Origin: JBGOUJ01 sp041477005
GTDB taxonomy: Bacteria > Acidobacteriota > Terriglobia > Bryobacterales > JACQDG01
DNA: 14,283 nucleotides
Direction: 5' to 3'
NCBI GenBank assembly: GCA_041477005.1
Contig: JBGOUJ010000132.1
Coordinates: forward strand, 1-14,283
This document shows, one piece after another, positions 1-5,745 of the stretch; position 1 is the first letter of the stretch, and the number at the start of each line of letters is the position of its first letter. The notes under the pieces are model-generated. The model had not been told where the DNA came from. It was given only the letters and a program-made list of their open reading frames with translations, and searched no databases. The position numbers were made by a program, and so were the translations under genes.

Positions 1-1
1 C

Positions 2-1153
2 GAAGAGGGCGTCCCGCAGGACCTGATTTACCTGGTCCAGGCGGAGTCGGGCTTCCGCCCGCAGGCCCGTTCGCCGAAGAGGGCCTCCGGCATGTGGCAG
101 TTCGTGGCCGGCCGCGGCCGCGAGTACGGCCTGAACCAGAATCGCAACGTGGACGAGCGACTGGACCCCGAAAAGGCCACCCGCGCCGCCGCCCGGCACT
201 TGGCCGACTTGTATGCCCAGTTCGGCCACTGGCACCTGGCCATGGCTGGTTATAACTGCGGTCCCGGCGGCGTGCAGCGCGCCGTGGAGCGCACCGGATA
301 CGCGGACTACTGGGAGTTCGTCCGCCGCGGCGCGCTGCCGCGCGAAACCTCCAACTACGTTCCGCTGATCCTGGCCATGGCCCTGCTCGACAAGAACGCT
401 CAAGCCTTTCACCTGGACGACCTGGTGCCCGAGCAGCCGATCAATTACGACACGATCCAGACCCACGCGCGCATCGGCCTGGGCCTTGTAGCCGATGCTA
501 CCGACGTCTCGGTGGCCCACATCAAGCAACTCAATCCGGCCCTGCTGAGCGACACCACCCCCGACGGTCCCTATTCCCTCCGGATCCCCAAGGACGCCAC
601 CGAGCAGTTCGAGCGAGAAATAGCCAGCGTCCCCGACCTGCGCCGCCCGAGCTGGCGCCGCCATCAGGTTCAGGAACACGAGACCCTCATCCAGATCGCT
701 GCTTCCTACAAGGTCAGGCCCCAGGATATCGCCCTGGTGAACCACTTCGGCGCCTGGGGACCGGCCCCCGGCGAGCGCGTCACCATCCCGGTTCCGTTCC
801 GGACCCCGGTCGCTCGGACCGCCCCCGCCGCCCGGCCGGCAGTCACCCGAGCCGCTCACCTGGTCCACTACGCGGTTCGCGACGGGGATTCGCTGGCCCT
901 GATCGCCAAGCGCTACCGGGTCACCGTCGGCCAGCTTCAGGAGTGGAACCACCTCAGCAGCACCCGCCTCCGGATCGGCCAGATGTTAAGCGTCCGTTCC
1001 TCGGCGCCGCCCGTCTCCACCGCAGCCTTGGCCCACCCGGTAACGCCCCCCAGGCACGCGTCGAAGACGACCCCTCGGCTCGGACCCGCCCGGGCCTCCA
1101 ACCGCACCGTAGCCGCCGCCCGGCCCGTGTCGCCCGGCACGGGCGGAAACTGA
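2..1153 (+). CDS. Membrane-bound lytic murein transglycosylase D-like protein with C-terminal LysM domains (5' partial)
   Basis: This enzyme would cleave the peptidoglycan glycan strand in the cell envelope. The reading frame is open from base 2, so the N-terminus lies outside the window; 383 residues are visible. The first 18 residues carry the SLT signature LVQAESGF, with the presumed catalytic Glu at visible residue 15 (bases 44-46). The later SLT motif AMAGYNCGPGGV lies near residues 80-91. After the catalytic domain come three LysM-like segments, at about 147-195 (divergent), 220-265 and 288-333 (best match, starting YAVRDGDSLALIAKRY). A Pro/Ala/Arg-rich tail of about 50 residues follows. 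This order (SLT, then LysM repeats) is that of MltD. An internal ATG at 92 lies after the catalytic Glu and cannot be the true start. The protein is probably exported, but the signal peptide is outside the window. Confidence 0.9.
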   Translation, partial: EEGVPQDLIYLVQAESGFRPQARSPKRASGMWQFVAGRGREYGLNQNRNVDERLDPEKATRAAARHLADLYAQFGHWHLAMAGYNCGPGGVQRAVERTGYADYWEFVRRGALPRETSNYVPLILAMALLDKNAQAFHLDDLVPEQPINYDTIQTHARIGLGLVADATDVSVAHIKQLNPALLSDTTPDGPYSLRIPKDATEQFEREIASVPDLRRPSWRRHQVQEHETLIQIAASYKVRPQDIALVNHFGAWGPAPGERVTIPVPFRTPVARTAPAARPAVTRAAHLVHYAVRDGDSLALIAKRYRVTVGQLQEWNHLSSTRLRIGQMLSVRSSAPPVSTAALAHPVTPPRHASKTTPRLGPARASNRTVAAARPVSPGTGGN

Positions 1154-1192
1154 TCGACCCGCTCGCTCCACAACTTTTTTCGCCGTTCCGGC

Positions 1193-1220
1193 TTGCCTCC
1201 CCAAGAAAAAGCGTTATTCT
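1193..1220 (+). promoter_or_regulatory. Possible sigma70-type promoter for the histone-like gene
   Basis: TTGCCT at 1193-1198 and TATTCT at 1215-1220 are separated by 16 nt, about 100 nt upstream of the lysine-rich gene. The -10 box matches consensus at only four positions. The 166-nt gap (1154-1319) otherwise shows no gene; its last part holds the ribosome binding site. Weak prediction from sequence only. Confidence 0.3.
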
Positions 1221-1306
1221 ATAGATCCCCAGCCTTGCAGAGGCTGATGTGCTCCACGGGCGTGTTAAATTCATTGAACTGTTGCCGGCGCTGGAGAGCG
1301 CTGGCC

Positions 1307-1312
1307 AGGAGG
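1307..1312 (+). promoter_or_regulatory. Ribosome binding site of the histone-like gene
   Basis: A perfect AGGAGG lies seven nt upstream of the ATG at 1320. It supports this start and suggests efficient translation, as expected for an abundant DNA-binding protein. Confidence 0.8.
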
Positions 1313-1319
1313 CAGGGAT

Positions 1320-1754
1320 ATGGCTTTTCGTGACCCCGAGAACTTTGGTCTAAACGATGAAGAGATGGAAGAGTGCCCGGAGTTGGACGAGGAAGCCGGC
1401 TTCGAACATGAAGTCGAAGAGGAAGCAGAGGCCGATCTGGACGAGGCCCATGTTCCCGTAGCGGCCCCACCGCCGCCACCGCCTCCTCCGGCTCCGGCCA
1501 AGGCGGCGAAGCCCGCCCCGCCGGCTAAGAAGCCCGCCAAGAAGGCCAAGGCCGCGGCCCCCAAGAAAGTGGCCAAGAAGGCGGAGCCCAAGAAGGCGGA
1601 GCCCAAGAAGGCCGCCAAAAAGGCCGCCCCCAAGAAGGCCGCCAAGAAAGCGGCGCCCAAGAAAGCAGCCAAAAAGGCGGCGCCCAAGAAAGCCAAGAAG
1701 GCCGCGAAAAAAGCCGCCAAAAAGGCGAAGAAGGCCGCCAAGAAGAAGAAATAA
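1320..1754 (+). CDS. Histone H1-like lysine/alanine-rich protein with acidic N-terminus
   Basis: The 144-residue protein has three blocks. Residues about 13-42 are strongly acidic. Residues 50-59 are almost pure proline. Residues 61-144 are basic and consist of Lys, Ala and Pro, with a nine-residue repeat AAPKKAAKK occurring about three times around 102-128 and decaying into KKAAKKAKK to the end. The tail resembles eukaryotic H1 tails and bacterial H1-like proteins, so binding to DNA or another polyanion is likely (inference). The acidic head is an unusual addition and might fold back on the tail or recruit a partner. AGGAGG at 1307-1312, seven nt before the ATG, fixes the start. No other domain is recognised. 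The low-complexity tail makes family assignment by similarity unreliable. Confidence 0.85.
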   Translation: MAFRDPENFGLNDEEMEECPELDEEAGFEHEVEEEAEADLDEAHVPVAAPPPPPPPPAPAKAAKPAPPAKKPAKKAKAAAPKKVAKKAEPKKAEPKKAAKKAAPKKAAKKAAPKKAAKKAAPKKAKKAAKKAAKKAKKAAKKKK

Positions 1755-1770
1755 CGATCGACGATTGTTC

Positions 1771-1827
1771 GATTGACGATTGACGGTTGGCAAGGCCTGC
1801 CAGGGCTTCCATCGTCAGTCGTCAATC
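1771..1827. repeat. Heptad-built palindrome between convergent genes, possible bidirectional terminator
   Basis: The left arm at 1771-1785 is GATTGACGATTGACG, two copies of a 7-nt unit. The right arm at 1813-1827 is CGTCAGTCGTCAATC, its reverse complement with one mismatch. More degenerate copies of the unit flank both arms (1755-1770 and 1828-1841). A smaller inverted pair (GGCA and TGCC) sits in the loop. The element fills the 92-nt gap between the ends of the histone-like gene (+) and the small protein gene (-), so it could stop transcription from both sides. No U-tract is obvious. Confidence 0.65.
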
Positions 1828-1846
1828 TAAAATCGTCAATCCGCCG

Positions 1847-2080
1847 TCACCCGTCTCCCCTCGGTTTCCCCACAATCTCCCGGCACTTTTCGTACAACTG
1901 GAGTAAGCTCTCCGCATACTCTTCGTTGGTGCGGACCGCGGGCTTGCCCGAAAACCCCGCCCCGCTCTGCATCTTTCCATACCCGCTGTTCAAAGCGATG
2001 AACTTCATCAGGTCGAGCGCAATATCCTCGCTGCGTCGCGCTCCCGTCTGCCCCGGCAAACCAGCATTTGCATCTTCCAT
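1847..2080 (-). CDS. Small uncharacterised protein, 77 aa
   Basis: I do not recognise the family. The protein has no signal peptide or membrane segment. It looks like a real soluble helical protein, with a central part LDLMKFIALNSGYGKM and a helix-prone end EEYAESLLQLYEKCREIVG. The ATG (complement of 2078-2080) is preceded by AGGAG with nine nt spacing (minus strand, about 2090-2094), which supports translation. It is divergent from the HipA-like kinase and shares with it a 218-nt upstream region full of short tandem repeats. It converges on the histone-like gene. Composition is more balanced than the antisense frames, which are rich in Arg, Gly and Ser. Confidence 0.7.
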   Translation of the reverse strand: MEDANAGLPGQTGARRSEDIALDLMKFIALNSGYGKMQSGAGFSGKPAVRTNEEYAESLLQLYEKCREIVGKPRGDG

Positions 2081-2109
2081 GTGAGTTGTCTCCTGTAGTA
2101 AGGTCGGCC

Positions 2110-2175
2110 GTCAGCCTTCAGCCTGCGCGCGCGATCTTCAGGGGCTGATTGCTGACGGCTGGAAGCTGCTGGCTC
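2110..2175. repeat. Heptad-built inverted repeat (GCTGAC type)
   Basis: Left arm 2110-2123 (GTCAGCCTTCAGCC) pairs with right arm 2143-2156 (GGCTGATTGCTGAC) with 12 of 14 positions matching. Both arms are made of 7-nt units, and the right side continues for about three more degenerate units to 2175. It lies in the divergent intergenic region upstream of the 77-aa gene and the HipA-like gene. Confidence 0.5.
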
Positions 2176-2195
2176 CCTGGCCCCCCACGACGGCG

Positions 2196-2296
2196 TCTGG
2201 CGCCTGCACCTGACACCTGGCGCCTGCACCTGACACCTGGCGCCTGCACCTGGCACCTGGCACCTGGCACCTAACACCTGACACCTGGCACCTGCC
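2196..2296. repeat. Tandem repeat array of CACCTGG-type heptads with a 20-nt higher-order unit
   Basis: Starting at 2198, a 20-nt unit beginning TGGCGCCTGCACC occurs three times in a row (2198-2217, 2218-2237, 2238-2257), the third with one change. Five 7-nt units of the form TGGCACC, TAACACC or TGACACC follow, to about 2292. The 20-nt unit is itself two heptads plus one hexamer of the same sequence. The array ends two to three nt before the proposed TTG start of the HipA-like gene, so it probably forms part of that gene's promoter or leader. No inverted partner arm was found. Confidence 0.85.
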
Positions 2297-2298
2297 TA

Positions 2299-3156
2299 TT
2301 GTACGATGGGGCTCTGCCTGTTATCGCCCTTCAGCACTTCGCGCGGATGCGCGGGGGAGCGCAGGCCCAGCTTCTGTTGGCCTCCGACGGTCATTATTAC
2401 ATCGTCAAGTTCCAGAACAACCCCCAGCACCGCCGTGTGCTGGCCAACGAGTTGCTGGCCCACGTCTTGCTGCGCCATCTGCAACTGCCCACCCCTGCCG
2501 CCGAGGTCGTCGAGGCGCCGCCCGAGTTGATCGCTGCCTCGGCGGAACTCTACATCGAGATCGGCGGCGGCCGTACGCCCTGCGCTTCCGGCTTGCAGTT
2601 CGGTTCCCGCTACCCCGGCGACCCCTCTCGCCTCGCGGTCTACGACTACATACCCGACGCACTATTCCGGCAGCTTTCGAATACCGATTGCTTCCTTGGG
2701 ATGCTCGCCTTCGACAAGTGGGTCTCCAACGCCGACGGCCGCCAGGCAATCTTCTTTCGCGATCGTGCCGCGGCTTGGCGCTGCGCCGGCGAGCCCCCGC
2801 CGGCCCAGGCCGAGCGCGGCTTCGTCGCCGTCATGATCGACCACGGCTTCGCCTTCACCGCCCAGCGGTGGGCCTTCCGCGACCTGCCCCAAATCGGCAT
2901 TTACCCCCGCCCGTGGCTTTACGAGCGAGTCACCGGATATAATTCCTTCGAGCCGTGGCTGGGGTGGATCCGCGACTTCAGCCTGGATGTTCTGGATGAC
3001 GCCTACAAGTGCATCCCGCCTGAATGGTACGACGGCGATATGCCCGCTCTGGAGAATCTCCTGGAACAGCTCTACGCCCGCCGCACCATGGTGCCCGAGC
3101 TTCTGCGCGCCTCGAAGCAAGCGCCTCGCGACCCGTTTCCGAACTGGACGCTCTGA
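2299..3156 (+). CDS. HipA-like kinase family protein (HipA_2 type)
   Basis: A 285-residue protein resembling the shorter HipA-like kinases that lack the HipA N-terminal subdomain. Visible features in order are a MRGGAQAQLL segment at 17-26, a strand HYYIVKF with the probable ATP-binding Lys37, NEL at 50-52 (Glu51 as possible salt-bridge partner), LPTPA at 63-67, a catalytic-loop-like FDKWVSNADGRQ at 138-149 with Asp146, and VMIDHGFAF at 178-186 with the probable metal-binding Asp181. In classical HipA, equivalent Asp residues sit in a GNTDxHxKN loop and an APxYD motif; here the loop is altered and the His/Asn are absent. Substrate unknown. The start is uncertain: TTG at 2299 is preferred because an in-frame TAA sits at 2272-2274; ATG at 2347 is the alternative but would cut into the conserved MRGG segment. 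The DUF3037 gene follows on the same strand. Confidence 0.8.
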   Translation: MYDGALPVIALQHFARMRGGAQAQLLLASDGHYYIVKFQNNPQHRRVLANELLAHVLLRHLQLPTPAAEVVEAPPELIAASAELYIEIGGGRTPCASGLQFGSRYPGDPSRLAVYDYIPDALFRQLSNTDCFLGMLAFDKWVSNADGRQAIFFRDRAAAWRCAGEPPPAQAERGFVAVMIDHGFAFTAQRWAFRDLPQIGIYPRPWLYERVTGYNSFEPWLGWIRDFSLDVLDDAYKCIPPEWYDGDMPALENLLEQLYARRTMVPELLRASKQAPRDPFPNWTL

Positions 3157-3182
3157 ATAGAAGGCATTACAACCAGCGTATG

Positions 3183-3329
3183 AAACCCAAGGCAAGAGGC
3201 AAAGTGCAAAAGGCAAAAGGCAAAAATCAAGGAAAGGGGCATTCTCTTAAAAAAATGGTCGCGGACGGCAGTCCGCGCACCTTGCCTTTTGCCTTTTGCC
3301 TTTTGCACTTTGCCTTTTGCCTTGGTTTT
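3183..3329. repeat. Large palindrome of GGCAAAA-type heptads with central hairpin
   Basis: The left arm (3183-3231) and right arm (3281-3329) are 49 nt each and complementary at 45 positions. Both arms consist mainly of 7-nt units of the form AAAGGCA or TTTTGCC with one variant unit (GTGCAAA). The 49-nt centre carries a perfect 7-bp stem, CGCGGAC at 3260-3266 and GTCCGCG at 3271-3277, around a GGCA loop. The element fills nearly all of the 179-nt gap between the HipA-like and DUF3037 genes. In RNA it would form a very long hairpin that could attenuate read-through or change mRNA stability (inference). Confidence 0.9.
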
Positions 3330-3335
3330 TGACTT

Positions 3336-4100
3336 ATGCTTTTCCGCTGCCGCCTCCTCCGCTACTGTCCGAACCGCCTCTCCGAAGAGTTCTACAACAT
3401 AGGCCTTCTCCTCTACGCCCCGGACGGAAAACTCCTGGACGCCCAATTCTCCCCGGACTTCACCCGTCTCCGCTGCAATCCCGCAGCCGACCTCACCTTC
3501 TTGAAGGTTCTCCGCGAGGACTTCGAAAACCGCCGCCTGGCCGGTGAAGACTTCTCCCACTACATCGAAGACCTCTGCCAAAACCTCTCGCAGGGCCTGC
3601 AGCTCTCCGACGACAAGTCTTTCCTGGGCGACGACCCGGTCCGGGAGATGGAGCGCCTCTCCCGAACCTATCTTTCCACCCCGCGCCGTTCCGAGATCCA
3701 CCCCGTCGAGTCTCGCCCCGGCACCCGCCGCTGGGTGCTGGCCCGCATGCGCGAAACCTTCCGGCTCTATCACCTCACTGAGCGCCTCCAATCCGAGGTC
3801 GAGGTCGGCCGCTACGTCAGCCCCCGCTTCTCCTTTCAGATGGATTACGCCTACAAGCCCAACGGCCTCACCCACTACCTCCATGCCCTGTCCCTCCACC
3901 ACGACACCGTCGACGCCGGCCGCCTCTGCTTCGTCTTCGACCGCCTCCGCTCCAGGGCCGCAGCCCAAATGACAGCCGTCGTCGCCGACGCCCTCCCGGC
4001 CGACACCCTTGCCCTGCTGGAGTCCAGCCAGATTCGCTCCTGGGCCGTCTCCAAGCTGGACGACCTGGCCCTGGCGGTTCGGTCCGAGCTGGGGCTCTGA
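3336..4100 (+). CDS. DUF3037 domain protein, partner of the HipA-like kinase
   Basis: A 254-residue cytoplasmic protein. Residues 4-45 (RCRLLRYCPNRLSEEFYNIG, followed by LLLYAPDGKLL) match the start of the DUF3037 family, in which a conserved E-F-x-N-I-G segment (here Glu18/Glu19 to Gly23) is typical. Residues about 50-115 form a helical part with many acidic residues. The C-terminal half (about 155-254) contains YVSPRFSFQMDYAYKPNGLTH, which I do not recognise as a separate domain. No membrane segment, no signal peptide. DUF3037 genes are often found beside HipA-like kinase genes, so a functional link is likely, as regulator, substrate or antitoxin-like partner; none is established here. The ATG at 3336 lacks a clear Shine-Dalgarno sequence and starts seven nt after the palindrome ends. 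Confidence 0.82.
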   Translation: MLFRCRLLRYCPNRLSEEFYNIGLLLYAPDGKLLDAQFSPDFTRLRCNPAADLTFLKVLREDFENRRLAGEDFSHYIEDLCQNLSQGLQLSDDKSFLGDDPVREMERLSRTYLSTPRRSEIHPVESRPGTRRWVLARMRETFRLYHLTERLQSEVEVGRYVSPRFSFQMDYAYKPNGLTHYLHALSLHHDTVDAGRLCFVFDRLRSRAAAQMTAVVADALPADTLALLESSQIRSWAVSKLDDLALAVRSELGL

Positions 4101-4136
4101 CCATTTGTCGATTTGTCACAGCGATGCCCACAACGC

Positions 4137-4152
4137 GGCGGATTCTTCCGCC
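4137..4152. terminator. Short hairpin between convergent genes
   Basis: GGCGGA at 4137-4142 and TCCGCC at 4147-4152 form a perfect 6-bp stem with a TTCT loop. It lies in the 73-nt gap between the ends of the DUF3037 gene (+) and the isomerase-like gene (-). There is no U-tract, so terminator function is only possible. Confidence 0.35.
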
Positions 4153-4173
4153 AACGACGCCCTTACCGCCGCC

Positions 4174-5010
4174 CTATGCCTCAAAAATATCCAGCGTCTC
4201 CCGAAGAGACTGAATGGGGTCGCGCACGGGCGAGTATTCGTGCGCGATATAGCCCTGGTAGCCCAGATCGGCGATGGCGTGGGCGATGCCCTTGTAATTC
4301 ATCTCCTGAGTGTCGTCCATCTCGTGGCGGCCGGGGTTGCCCGCGGTGTGAAAATGCCCGAGCCACTGGATGTTGTTCCGAATGGTCCGGATGATATCCC
4401 CTTCCATGATCTGCATATGATAGATGTCGAACAGCAGCTTCACCCGGGGCGAGTTCACCCGTTTGCAAACCTCCACCCCCCAGGCGGTGTGGTCGCACTG
4501 GTAATCCGCGTGGTTCACTTTGCTGTTCAGCAGCTCCAGGCAGATCGTGATGCCCTTGTCCTCCGCCTGCCCCTTCACCCGGCTCAGGAAAGCAACTACG
4601 TTATCCATGCCCTCCGGATCGGGGATGCCGCGCCGGTTGCCCGAAAGCGCGATCACGTTCGGAGCGCCCGCCGCCGCTCCCTGATCGATCAGCTCCCGCA
4701 TGGCCTTCTCCGCCGCCGGGTGATCCTCTTTGTGATTGCAGCCGCCCGTGAGGGTCATGGCCCCGGGAACCATGGTCGGAATCAGGCCGAACTTCTTCAA
4801 TAGCGGAAAATCCTGCGGGCCTAGCAAGTCAAAGCCCACCACGCCGAGCTGCGCCGCATGCCGGCACATATCCTCGAGCGCCATACCGCGGCCAAACACC
4901 CCGCGCGTGACGCATTGCTTCAAGCGGCCTTTGTGCGGAACAGGCCGGGTCTCCTGGGCCGCCGCCACTGCTGTTGCTGCCGTCGCCGTCAACCAGTCTC
5001 TTCGTGTCAT
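4174..5010 (-). CDS. Hydroxypyruvate isomerase-like TIM-barrel protein with Tat-type signal
   Basis: A 278-residue protein of the xylose isomerase-like TIM-barrel superfamily (AP_endonuc_2). The closest pattern is hydroxypyruvate isomerase (Hyi): FDIYHMQIMEGD at 194-205, a GHFHTAGNPGRHE stretch at 218-230 and HEYSP at 257-261. Glu159 (CLELLN) and Glu258 are the probable acid/base and metal ligands, with Asp195 and His221 also near the site. The N-terminus MTRRDWLTATAATAVAAA is a twin-arginine-type signal, so the protein is probably exported folded with its metal, which differs from cytoplasmic Hyi. The substrate may therefore be another small sugar or keto-acid. I chose the ATG at 5010 because it begins the Tat signal and has GGAGAG just upstream; an in-frame start at 5061 would add 17 unlikely residues. 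Confidence 0.85.
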   Translation of the reverse strand: MTRRDWLTATAATAVAAAQETRPVPHKGRLKQCVTRGVFGRGMALEDMCRHAAQLGVVGFDLLGPQDFPLLKKFGLIPTMVPGAMTLTGGCNHKEDHPAAEKAMRELIDQGAAAGAPNVIALSGNRRGIPDPEGMDNVVAFLSRVKGQAEDKGITICLELLNSKVNHADYQCDHTAWGVEVCKRVNSPRVKLLFDIYHMQIMEGDIIRTIRNNIQWLGHFHTAGNPGRHEMDDTQEMNYKGIAHAIADLGYQGYIAHEYSPVRDPIQSLRETLDIFEA

Positions 5011-5199
5011 GTCAGCTCTCCGTCCGCCGATTATACCCGGCCCCGCCGCTGATTGCCCCACTCAGGACGGTGCCTGCGCTATCGACCAAAGTCGCTTGGG
5101 CGATGCAGGGAGCGCTCACCAGTGGCGGAATCGGCCTGGACGGACCGATCGAGTGGTAGGGGAGCGACCCTAATACCAGCGCCATTTGAGCGATTCCTT

Positions 5200-5421
5200 G
5201 AGCCGGGATTTTTCCCCGGTGTGCGCATCTCGGTCAGTACAGGGTCGGCCTCCTGCCCGGCCGACAGCCGGGAAGCCGAGCCGCTGATGGCCGCGACCGA
5301 CCGCCGCATGTATCGGCGCAAGCGACGGTACCACAAGTCCCTGGCTACGCCGGCCGCCCTGGTGCCCGGTCCTGGCGACCCTGCCTACAGCCCTGGCTGG
5401 CCGGAATCAACACCCGTCTGA
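5200..5421 (+). pseudogene. Remnant of a GGDEF (diguanylate cyclase) domain, C-terminal end only
   Basis: Between about 5218 and 5340 one frame reads GVRISVSTGSASCPAD, then REAEPLMAATDRRMYRRKRR. This matches the end of GGDEF domains (a hSxGvA strand, then a helix with AD-x-x-MY-x-x-K). The upstream half with the GGDEF active-site loop is not found in any frame of 5011-5200, and a random-looking tail follows to the TGA at 5419-5421. It is best read as a decayed fragment of a cyclic-di-GMP synthase. No start codon with ribosome binding site is associated. The rest of 5011-5745 shows no convincing gene; it holds this fragment and a repeat at 5543-5650. Confidence 0.55.
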
Positions 5422-5542
5422 AGCCGCCTTGTTTGGCGGAGGGCCGGAGGCGTAGCGCCGGCGCCAGGCCGCATCACCCGACAAAAAATCGAAAGCGTCA
5501 TTTCGCGGCGCGGCACTCTGCCCGTTCCTCGGGGCCGGGCAC

Positions 5543-5650
5543 TAAAGAGATGCCCCCTTCCTCGATTTTTGCCTTTTGCCTTTTGCACTTTGCCTTTTGC
5601 CTGTTGCCTTGGTTCTTGCCTTGCCTCTTGCGTTGCCGCTTGCCTTGGCT
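5543..5650. repeat. Second copy (single arm) of the TTTTGCC heptad repeat
   Basis: Bases 5571-5603 repeat the TTTTGCC, TTTTGCA, CTTTGCC order seen at 3281-3329. The match also covers 5545-5570, which is not heptad sequence: it corresponds, with one gap and two or so substitutions, to the reverse complement of 3222-3247 next to the left arm of the first element. Past 5603 the unit decays through TGTTGCC and CTTGCCTC to about 5650. No inverted partner arm is visible. It ends about 95 nt upstream of the CBM9-like gene. Confidence 0.85.
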
Positions 5651-5745
5651 TGTTCCCTACGCGAGAAGGGGATTCCGAGCGCTCTGCTGCGGACGGATTA
5701 CGTCCGTTGGCGGCATTCTGAAAAAACTGTACTACCCTAGAATGC

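Noticed and set aside
1271..1825. 184-residue Phe/Leu/Ala-rich frame opposite the histone-like gene, resembling a membrane protein
   Set aside because: It is the complement of the Lys/Ala repeat codons; apparent hydrophobicity is a by-product of AAG and GCC codons read in reverse.
2196..2296. Possible CRISPR array in the 20-nt repeats
   Set aside because: Units are directly adjacent with no spacers, and they break down into 7-nt units.
3072..3968. 298-residue open frame on the - strand covering the palindrome and DUF3037 gene
   Set aside because: Its sequence is partly a translation of the tandem repeat (KAKGKVQKAKGK) and the rest is an antisense shadow.
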